From: Acidimicrobiia bacterium
GTDB lineage: Bacteria; Actinomycetota; Acidimicrobiia; Acidimicrobiales; CATQHL01
Length of the DNA stretch: 10,554 nt
Assembly: GCA_021296435.1 (NCBI GenBank)
Contig: JAGWAK010000039.1
Location: 1 to 10,554 of the forward strand
Direction: 5' to 3'
Shown: positions 5,258 through 10,554 of the stretch, piece by piece
Layout: each line of letters opens with the position of its first letter
How positions within the stretch are numbered: position 1 is the first letter of the stretch
Program-made: the position numbers and the translations under genes
Notes under the pieces: model-generated
Databases searched by the model: none
Told to the model about the DNA's origin: nothing
The model's input: the letters and a program-made list of their open reading frames with translations, nothing else

Positions 5258-7104
5258 GCACGCCGGACCTGCAACCCGCCCGCCCGCTGCGGGTGCTGGC
5301 GCTGGCCAAGCAGATCCCCGTCTTCGAGGACATGCGACTCGGTCCCGACAACCGGCTCGTGCGCGACGGGCAGGTGCTGCACATGAACGACTATTGCCGC
5401 CGCGGGGTGGCCCAGGGCCTGCAGATCGCCCGCGCCAGCGGCGGCACGCTCAGCGTGCTGACCCTGGGCCCACCTTCGGCGGACACGGTGTGCCGGGAGG
5501 CCATCGCCTTCGGCGCCGACGCCGGCTTCCACGTGACCGATCCGGCGTTCGCCGGCTCCGACACCCTCGCCACCGCACGGGCGCTGGCAGCCGCGGTCGA
5601 CCACCTCGGCCCCTTCGACCTGATCCTGGCCGGACGGAACTCCGTCGACGCCGACACCGGCCAGGTGCCCCCGCAGCTGGCCGAGCTGCTGGACCTGCCG
5701 TTCGCCTGTGGCGTCCGCCGGCTGCGCCTCGGCGGCGAGCGGCTGTCGCTGCTGCTCGAGCACAACGACGAGTGGCTGGACGCCGAGTTGGATCTGCCGG
5801 CTCTGCTGTCGTGCGCCGAGCGGTTGATCGATCCCTGCAAGATCAAGGACCCGGCCGTGTGGGCAGGCGTCGACTCCGGGCGTATCCGGGCGATCAGCAC
5901 CGACGAGCTGGGCCCCGGCCCGTGGGGTGCCGCCGCCAGCCCCACCTCCGTCGGACCGATCTGGACCCTGAGGATCGACCGGCGCGGCGAGATGCTCTCC
6001 GGCCCCGTCGCCGAGCAGGCCGACCGGGCCGTGACGGTGCTGGACGAGCGGGGAGCATTCACCGCCGCGGGCGCCCCGGACGTGGCCCGCGGCTCGGGGC
6101 TGGCGGTGGAGCTGCCACCGGGGGGAAGCGGCAGACCCGCCGTCGGCGTGCTCATCGAGCCGGCCCGCGACCGTCACAACCGGGAGTTGCTGGGAGGCGC
6201 CGCCCGCCTCGCCACCGCCATCGGCGGCCACGTCGTGGCCCTGGGTCCTGCCGCGGAGGCCGAACTCGGAAGCGCCGGAGCCGACGCGGTCCGCAGGGTC
6301 ATCGCCGCCGGGGTCGGCGCCGCCGCCCCCGCGGACGGCCACGGTGAGCTCGCCGAGGAGGACGTCGCCACAGCGGTCGGCGACTGGGCCGAGGGCACCC
6401 AGCCCTGGGCGATCCTGGCGCCGAGCACGGCCTGGGGTCGCGAGGTGGCCTCCAGGGTTGCGGCCCGCCTGGGCGCCGGCCTGACCGGCGACGCCGTGGG
6501 GCTCTCCTGTACCGACGGCCGGCTGATCGCAGACAAGCTGGCCTTCGGCGGCTATGTCATGGCGGCTATCAAGTGCTCCTCGGCGATACAGATGGCGACG
6601 GTGCGTGCCGGCGTGCTCGGACTGCCCGAGCCGCGCCGGTCGCCCGAGGTGCCCGTAACCGAAATCACCGTGACGCCGCGGGGGCGTTTACGGGTGCTGC
6701 AACGCACCCGGGACGATGACAGCGACAATCTGGCCAACGCCGAGGTCGTGATCGGTGTGGGCGTGGGCGTGGACATCGCCGACTACGAGCGCCTGCGGGC
6801 CGACGCCCGCAAGATCGGCGCCGAACTGTGCGCCACCCGCAAGGTCACCGACGTGGGTGCCATGCCGCGGGCCCGGCAGGTGGGCATCACCGGCCACACG
6901 ATCTCGCCCCGGCTGTACATCGCCATCGGCCTGTCGGGGAAGTTCAACCACACGGCCAGCGTGCGGTCGTCCGGCAGCATCATGGCGGTCAACCCCGACC
7001 CGGATGCGCCGATATTCGACTGGTGCGACGTGGGCTTCGTGGCCGACTGGCGCGACGTGTTCGACGAGTTGATCCCCCGCCTGGAGGCCGCGCTGGCGTC
7101 CTGA
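5254..7104 (+). CDS. Electron transfer flavoprotein, beta and alpha halves fused
   Basis: A 616-residue single chain containing both ETF subunits, which normally are separate proteins of about 250 and 320 residues. Residues 12 to about 200 are ETF-beta-like: VLALAKQIP, the nucleotide-site segment AGRNSVDADTGQVPPQLAE (126-144), and LPALLSCAERLIDP (181-194). Residues 195-295 act as the beta tail plus linker. Residues from about 296 are ETF-alpha-like: VGVLIEPARDRHNRE, then the FAD domain with ATRKVTDVGAMPRARQVG (527-544), GITGHTISPRLYIA (544-557), SGKFNHTASV (561-570) and DPDAPIFDWCDVGFVADW (582-599). ETF accepts electrons from dehydrogenases and passes them to ETF:quinone oxidoreductase; this protein probably does the same in the cytoplasm. 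The start is GTG 5254, overlapping the phosphatase stop; the open frame further up is a shadow of that gene. Oddities are the fusion itself, Ile for the usual Gln in the QTG motif, and a changed partner-recognition segment. Confidence 0.9.
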   Translation: MSTPDLQPARPLRVLALAKQIPVFEDMRLGPDNRLVRDGQVLHMNDYCRRGVAQGLQIARASGGTLSVLTLGPPSADTVCREAIAFGADAGFHVTDPAFAGSDTLATARALAAAVDHLGPFDLILAGRNSVDADTGQVPPQLAELLDLPFACGVRRLRLGGERLSLLLEHNDEWLDAELDLPALLSCAERLIDPCKIKDPAVWAGVDSGRIRAISTDELGPGPWGAAASPTSVGPIWTLRIDRRGEMLSGPVAEQADRAVTVLDERGAFTAAGAPDVARGSGLAVELPPGGSGRPAVGVLIEPARDRHNRELLGGAARLATAIGGHVVALGPAAEAELGSAGADAVRRVIAAGVGAAAPADGHGELAEEDVATAVGDWAEGTQPWAILAPSTAWGREVASRVAARLGAGLTGDAVGLSCTDGRLIADKLAFGGYVMAAIKCSSAIQMATVRAGVLGLPEPRRSPEVPVTEITVTPRGRLRVLQRTRDDDSDNLANAEVVIGVGVGVDIADYERLRADARKIGAELCATRKVTDVGAMPRARQVGITGHTISPRLYIAIGLSGKFNHTASVRSSGSIMAVNPDPDAPIFDWCDVGFVADWRDVFDELIPRLEAALAS

Positions 7105-7136
7105 GGGTCGCGCCGAGACACTCCGGGCTAACCCTC
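7103..7136. terminator. Hairpin between convergent ETF and DUF3467 genes
   Basis: GAGGGT (7103-7108) pairs with ACCCTC (7131-7136), overlapping one stop codon and enclosing the other. The enclosed part can form a smaller stem (CCGAG with CTC and GG, one bulge). It could serve both strands. There is no T run, so confidence is modest. Confidence 0.33.
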
Positions 7137-7406
7137 GACCTCCTTCGGCATGGCCTTGGCGGCGTACTTCCGCCAGTTGTCCTGCAGGGCATCGATGAGT
7201 TGCTGCACGAATAGCGGCGACATGTGGATGCGCTGGACCACAACGCCGTTGCGGGGCTCGACGCCGTCGAAGTTCATACGCACGAAGTCCAGCGTGAACT
7301 CGTAAGGACTGTGGGTGACGGCGGCGAAATTGGCCCAGCAGCCCCCTTCCAACTCCGGCGGCAGCCGGATCGGCACCTCGCGCTTCTTCTCACCCTCCGT
7401 CGACAT
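7128..7406 (-). CDS. DUF3467 domain protein
   Basis: A 92-residue protein matching what I know of DUF3467 (PF11950), a small family of unknown function in many bacteria and archaea. The recognisable run is ANFAAVTHSPYEFTLDF (25-41), then VVQRIHMSPLFVQQLIDAL (56-74) and a final helix with DNWRKYAA. The first ten residues are charged and probably disordered. ATG 7406 is chosen because the complement of 7411-7417 is ACCTCCC read as GGGAGGT, five bases upstream; the open frame to 7451 has no family similarity. Length fits the family. It converges on the ETF fusion with 23 bases between stops and lies downstream of the enoyl-CoA hydratase on the same strand after a 110-base gap, so it may be a separate unit. 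No role can be given. Confidence 0.85.
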   Translation of the reverse strand: MSTEGEKKREVPIRLPPELEGGCWANFAAVTHSPYEFTLDFVRMNFDGVEPRNGVVVQRIHMSPLFVQQLIDALQDNWRKYAAKAMPKEVEG

Positions 7407-7410
7407 GTCT

Positions 7411-7417
7411 ACCTCCC
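7411..7417 (-). promoter_or_regulatory. Ribosome binding site of the DUF3467 gene
   Basis: The complement reads GGGAGGT, placed for ATG 7406. It decides this start over the longer open frame. Confidence 0.65.
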
Positions 7418-7516
7418 GTCCTGGTGCCCGATAGCGGCCGAGCCATAGCATCGCAGACTCGGTCGCGGCCCGTGTCTACGTCGTCGGGCGGCCGCGGTAT
7501 TCCCCGCCCGAGGCGG

Positions 7517-8329
7517 CTACTCGCCGGTGTAGTGGGGTTTGCGCTTTTCTGTGAAGGCCTCGACGCCCTCGCGGAAGTCGGCTGTGGTGCGGAGGAAGCC
7601 GTAGGCGAGGCCCTCCAACTCGAGGCCCACGGGCAGCGGGCCGTCGTAGGCCTGGTTGAGGACCCGCTTGGCCATGCGCAGCGCCAGGGCGGGCAGGGCC
7701 GTCAGCTCGGCCACCAGGCTGTCGACGGTGGCGTCCAGGTCGGCCCGGGGGACGACCTCGGAGACAAGGCCGACGGCCCGAGCCTCCTCCGCGCCCATGC
7801 GGCGGCCTCGCATCACCAGGTCCTTGGCGCGTCCCAGACCGATCATGCGGGCGAGCCGCTGCGATCCCCCGCTGCCGGGGATCATGCCGATGGAAACCTC
7901 CGGCTGGCCCAGTTGCAGGTCGTCGGCTGCGACACGGAAATCGCAGGCCAGGGCCAACTCGAGGCCAACCCCGAAGGTGAAGCCGTGCAGCTTGGCGATC
8001 ACCGGCTTCGGGCAGCGCTCGGGGGCGGCCACGTTGTGGTGCAGGCGGGTCAGCACCTCCGGGGAGGCTTCCAGGAAGCCGGCGATGTCGCCCCCGGCGG
8101 TGAAGGCCCGCTCCCCCGCCCCGGCCAGCACAACCACCCGCACCTCCGGGTCGCGCCCGCAGGCATCGAACAGTGCTGAGAGGTGCTCGCGCGCCAGCAT
8201 GGAGACGCGGTTCAGCTTGCCCGGCACGTCCAGGGTGATGGTGGCCGTGCCCCGTTCGGGATCGCGCTCGAAGCGGAGACCGTCCAGCTCCTCGGGGTAG
8301 CTCACCTGCTCTTGGTCGTTCGTTGCCAC
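7517..8329 (-). CDS. Enoyl-CoA hydratase/isomerase (crotonase family)
   Basis: A 270-residue crotonase-fold enzyme, the usual length, probably hydrating 2-enoyl-CoA in beta-oxidation. The oxyanion-hole segment AFTAGGDIAGF (75-85) and a second one, GFTFGVGLELALACD (116-130), are present. Both acidic residues used by true hydratases are kept: Glu124 in GLELAL and Glu144 in GQPEVSIG, followed by the family's IPGSGGSQRL (150-159). The C-terminal helices include a typical FREGVEAFTEKRKPHY end. The GTG at 8329 is chosen because AAGGAGG (complement of 8339-8345) lies nine bases upstream; the open frame to 8401 adds His/Arg-rich text without similarity. It follows the second acyl-CoA ligase on the same strand after 110 bases, so they may form one catabolic unit. 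Isomerase or related crotonase activity cannot be excluded. Confidence 0.92.
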   Translation of the reverse strand: MATNDQEQVSYPEELDGLRFERDPERGTATITLDVPGKLNRVSMLAREHLSALFDACGRDPEVRVVVLAGAGERAFTAGGDIAGFLEASPEVLTRLHHNVAAPERCPKPVIAKLHGFTFGVGLELALACDFRVAADDLQLGQPEVSIGMIPGSGGSQRLARMIGLGRAKDLVMRGRRMGAEEARAVGLVSEVVPRADLDATVDSLVAELTALPALALRMAKRVLNQAYDGPLPVGLELEGLAYGFLRTTADFREGVEAFTEKRKPHYTGE

Positions 8330-8338
8330 GTCGCCGAT

Positions 8339-8345
8339 CCTCCTT
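8339..8345 (-). promoter_or_regulatory. Ribosome binding site that sets the GTG start of the crotonase
   Basis: The complement is AAGGAGG, nine bases before GTG 8329. No ATG or other start in the longer frame has a comparable site. Confidence 0.75.
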
Positions 8346-8439
8346 CGATGGTGGTCACGCCGTGCCGGGTTGCCGCACCACCGCCCGCCAACTCCTGCCA
8401 AGCAGAGCGACAGCGCAGGCTACGGCCATCGTCGGGTCC

Positions 8440-10059
8440 TCAGCGGGCCGCTCCGCCCAACGGCTCGAGGTCCTGCTCCCGCAGGAGCCGGCGGAGGATC
8501 TTGCCGGAGGGGCTTTTGGGCAGGGCGTCGGGGAACCGGTAGCGGCGAGGACGCTTGAAGCGGGCCAGTTCGGCCGACTGCAGGCAGTAGGCGTCGAGGT
8601 CGGCTGCAGCGGCCTCCTCCCCCGCCCCGGCGGCATCCTCCTCGAGCACCACGAAGGCGGTCACCGCCTGACCCCAGCGGTCGTCGGGCAGGCCCACCAC
8701 CGCCACCTCCCGCACCCCCGGCGCCCGCTCCAGCACGTCCTCCACCTCGAGGGGATGCACGTTCTCGCCACCGCTGATGATCATGTCGTCGATCCGGCCC
8801 ACCACCCAGAGGTTCCCGCCGGCGTCGCAGCGGCCCAGGTCACCGGTGAAATACCAGCCGTCGCGGATGGCCTTGGTGTCGGCGTCGGGGCGGTTCCAGT
8901 AGCCGGCGAAGGCCTCATCGGAACTGAGATGGCAGATGATCTCGCCCGTCTCGCCCGGTTCCACCTCGTCGTCGGGCCCGGCGCCGGGTTCGGGACGCAC
9001 CAGGCGCAGCCGGGCGTTGGTGGCGGGACGACCGGCGCAGCCCGGCGCAGCCCGCTGATCGAAATGGACCGAGTACGTGTACACCTCGGTGGAGCCGTAG
9101 TGGTTGATGAACACCTCGGGAGCGAACACCTCCACGCAGCGCTCCACGAGGGCGCTGGTCATGGCGGCACCGGCGTAGGCGAGAGATCGCACCGAGGACG
9201 TGTCCGCTCCGGCCAGGGCCGGCGAATGGACCAGGTCGTGGAACAGCGTCGGCGCCAGGTACAGCGAACCGATGCGCTCGGAGGAGATGAGGTCGAGGGC
9301 CGCCGCCGCTTCCCAGTCGGGCTGGCAGACGTAGCAGCCGCCCACGATCTGCACACCCAGCAGGGTGTGGATGCCCATCGTGTGGTACAGCGGCATGACC
9401 CCGAGGGTGCGTTCGCCGGGCCGGTAGTTCTGGTGCAGCGCCTGTGAGAGGCCGCCGGCCCGCTCGGCAGCATGGCTCCGGGGCACGCCCTTCGGCCGGC
9501 CCGTGGTGCCCGAGGTGTACAGGAAGATGGAGGTCTCCCGGTCGTCGAGATCCTCGGCGGGTGGTGGCGCACCGGCTCCCTCGCCGGATGCCAGCAGATC
9601 CTCGTACGGCTCGCAGGGCCGCTCGTCTCCCCCGGCGCGGAACCGGGCCGCCAGATCGGCCGAGGACCCGGCACCGGCCACCCCGACCGCCACGAATCGA
9701 TCAGCCGCGTCGGCGCACGCCCGGGCGTGCTCGAGGCCGACCTCTTCGAACGCCACCACCACCGCCCCGGAGTCGGCGACGCAGTACGCCGCGTCGGCAG
9801 GGGCCACGCGCCACGACAGGGGCACGACGACGGCGCCGAGCCACTGGCAGGCCCAGTACAACTCGACGGCCTGGCGGCGGTTCTTCAACACAAGGGCCAC
9901 CCGATCGCCGCGGCCGACGCCCAGCGAGGCCAGCCCGGAGGCCAGCCCAGAGGCGATCCGCCGCAGGTTCCGGTAGTCCAGGCGGGTATCGCCGTCCACC
10001 ACGGCATCGGAATGCGGGCTTCGCTCGGCGGCGTACAGCAGCGACAGACCCAGGTTCAT
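8440..10059 (-). CDS. AMP-forming acyl- or aryl-CoA ligase
   Basis: A 539-residue ANL-superfamily ligase, complete and with all core motifs: P-loop YTSGTTGRPKG (181-191), YGSTE (321-325), YFTGD (403-407), GRIDDMIISGGENVHP (421-436) and Lys520 in KSPSGKILRR. It should make acyl-AMP and then an acyl-CoA in the cytoplasm. The GGENVHPLEVEDVL hinge and the following segment resemble ligases of the 4-chlorobenzoate/fatty-acid type, but the pocket cannot be read by eye. It is clearly distinct from the other ligase in this window, with a longer insertion around 125-170 and an acidic Ala/Glu-rich insert at 474-488. ATG 10059 is chosen for the GGGAG (complement of 10065-10069) five bases upstream; the frame to 10167 crosses intergenic repeats. 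It lies between the crotonase and the [2Fe-2S] subunit gene on the same strand. Confidence 0.91.
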   Translation of the reverse strand: MNLGLSLLYAAERSPHSDAVVDGDTRLDYRNLRRIASGLASGLASLGVGRGDRVALVLKNRRQAVELYWACQWLGAVVVPLSWRVAPADAAYCVADSGAVVVAFEEVGLEHARACADAADRFVAVGVAGAGSSADLAARFRAGGDERPCEPYEDLLASGEGAGAPPPAEDLDDRETSIFLYTSGTTGRPKGVPRSHAAERAGGLSQALHQNYRPGERTLGVMPLYHTMGIHTLLGVQIVGGCYVCQPDWEAAAALDLISSERIGSLYLAPTLFHDLVHSPALAGADTSSVRSLAYAGAAMTSALVERCVEVFAPEVFINHYGSTEVYTYSVHFDQRAAPGCAGRPATNARLRLVRPEPGAGPDDEVEPGETGEIICHLSSDEAFAGYWNRPDADTKAIRDGWYFTGDLGRCDAGGNLWVVGRIDDMIISGGENVHPLEVEDVLERAPGVREVAVVGLPDDRWGQAVTAFVVLEEDAAGAGEEAAAADLDAYCLQSAELARFKRPRRYRFPDALPKSPSGKILRRLLREQDLEPLGGAAR

Positions 10060-10140
10060 CCCTACTCCCGGGTTGAGGAGCCGGCACCAGCGGGTGGGTG
10101 GCTGAGCACTGGATTTCGGCCCCGGTTCAAGTGCGAAACG

Positions 10141-10151
10141 GGCGCTGCGCC
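10141..10151. repeat. GC-rich hairpin in the ligase leader region
   Basis: GGCGC and GCGCC flank a single T, next to the two direct repeats that follow. It may help end the transcript coming from the [2Fe-2S] gene. Function is not shown. Confidence 0.3.
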
Positions 10152-10194
10152 GGAATGTCCGAACCAAGCGGCAGGCGCCGGAATGACGGAACCA
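10147..10194. repeat. Two imperfect 20-base direct repeats, 28-base period
   Basis: The copies are at 10147-10166 and 10175-10194 and differ at 2 of 20 positions; both start GCGCCGGAATG and end GAACCA. They fill the gap between the [2Fe-2S] gene and the ligase. Copy 1 contains the small palindrome CGGA-ATG-TCCG. They may be an operator, or the remains of a REP-like intergenic repeat. Confidence 0.6.
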
Positions 10195-10222
10195 GCCGGC
10201 CTGCGTGGCATCGGCGTCATTC
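10181..10222 (-). terminator. Inverted repeat over the stop of the [2Fe-2S] gene
   Basis: GAATGACG (10181-10188) is matched exactly by CGTCATTC (10215-10222), enclosing 26 bases that hold a smaller GCCGGC palindrome. The right arm includes the gene's stop codon, and the left arm lies within the second direct repeat. There is no T run. It could be a terminator for the - strand transcript from the [2Fe-2S] gene. Confidence 0.33.
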
Positions 10223-10554
10223 GGCCGCTGCCGCCGCGGCGGCGATGGCGTCGATGATGGGGGCGTAGCCGGTGCAGCGGCAGAGGTGTCCCGAGAGCAT
10301 CTCGGCGATCTCGCGACGCGTCGGGGTCGGCGTGTGGGCCAGGAAATCCAGCGCGGCCATCAGGATGCCGGGAGTGCAGAAGCCGCACTGCAGGGCGAAG
10401 TGCTCCCGGAAAGCCTCCTGCAGCGGGTGCAGCCGTTCCCCGGATGCGAGATCCTCCACCGTGCGCACCTCGGCTCCGTCGGCCTGGGCGGCCAGCAACA
10501 GGCACGAGCGCACGGCCGCTCCCTCGAGATGCACCGTGCAGGAGCCGCACACCC
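10217..10554 (-). CDS. [2Fe-2S] subunit of a molybdenum hydroxylase (CoxS/XdhC-type small subunit), 5' end missing
   Basis: The visible 112 or so C-terminal residues belong to the small iron-sulfur subunit of the xanthine dehydrogenase/CO dehydrogenase family, which passes electrons between the molybdopterin and flavin subunits. The plant-ferredoxin-type cluster shows as VCGSC followed after 11 residues by the Cys in VRSC; its first Cys lies beyond the window. The second cluster is CGFC and, 31 residues later, CRC. The chain ends in a poly-Ala helix. The start is outside the window. The large Mo subunit and the FAD subunit are not present here; if they exist they are to the right, since the next gene to the left is a CoA ligase. 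Possible substrates include CO, purines, nicotinate-like rings, aldehydes or 4-hydroxybenzoyl-CoA; a neighbouring CoA ligase makes the last worth considering but does not prove it. Confidence 0.9.
   Translation of the reverse strand, partial: VCGSCTVHLEGAAVRSCLLLAAQADGAEVRTVEDLASGERLHPLQEAFREHFALQCGFCTPGILMAALDFLAHTPTPTRREIAEMLSGHLCRCTGYAPIIDAIAAAAAAAE

Noticed and set aside
5095..6342. Long open frame of 415 residues on the - strand across the ETF gene
   Set aside because: It lies opposite well-identified ETF-beta and alpha motifs and is rich in Gly, Ala, Arg and Gln as expected of a shadow frame in high-GC DNA.
8323..9447. Open frame of 374 residues on the + strand across the second CoA ligase
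   Set aside because: The opposite strand carries all ANL motifs; this frame has no recognisable domain and a His/Gly/Val-rich shadow composition.
10095..10145. tRNA-like text (GGTTCAAGT resembling a T loop)
   Set aside because: The flanking bases do not pair into a T stem, and no anticodon arm or acceptor stem can be drawn.

Overview
The window is strongly G+C rich and almost fully coding. Nearly every third codon position is G or C, GTG starts are common, and the genes are typical of a lipid- or acid-catabolising aerobe. This fits a high-GC Actinomycetota genome, possibly an Acidimicrobiia-like lineage; the phylum is an inference from composition and gene style, since no marker gene is present. 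I count ten protein genes: eight complete and two cut by the window edges. I see no RNA gene, CRISPR array, insertion sequence or prophage gene. No stretch longer than about 170 bases lacks a gene.

Layout. At the left edge (1-1365, +) is the 3' part of a secreted alpha/beta hydrolase of the secretory-lipase type, preceded in the same frame by a proline/glutamate-rich linker. It converges, with only 10 bases between stop codons, on an AMP-forming acyl-CoA ligase (1376-2926, -). A 168-base divergent gap leads to a small single-span membrane protein with a very acidic tail (3095-3313, +). Next come an O6-alkylguanine-DNA alkyltransferase (3371-3964, -) and an unrecognised conserved-looking protein (4043-4540, -). 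Divergent from these is a two-gene + strand operon: a histidine-phosphatase-family enzyme (4634-5257) whose stop overlaps the GTG start of a 616-residue protein (5254-7104) that joins an ETF beta-like half and an ETF alpha-like half in one chain. The right third is all on the - strand: a DUF3467 protein (7128-7406), an enoyl-CoA hydratase/isomerase (7517-8329), a second acyl-CoA ligase (8440-10059) and the 3' end of a [2Fe-2S] subunit of a molybdenum hydroxylase (10217 to the edge).

How it fits together. A lipase releases acids, two ligases activate acids to CoA thioesters, a crotonase hydrates or isomerises enoyl-CoA, and an ETF carries electrons from acyl-CoA (or other) dehydrogenases to the respiratory chain. 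Together these suggest a catabolic neighbourhood for fatty or aromatic acids. The genes form several separate transcription units, so this is a shared theme, not one operon. The molybdenum-hydroxylase subunit beside a CoA ligase leaves open an aromatic or heterocyclic substrate.

The most unusual item is the fused ETF: it keeps the alpha-half FAD signature, but in the beta half it lacks the usual partner-recognition sequence. No clearly new multi-gene system is evident.
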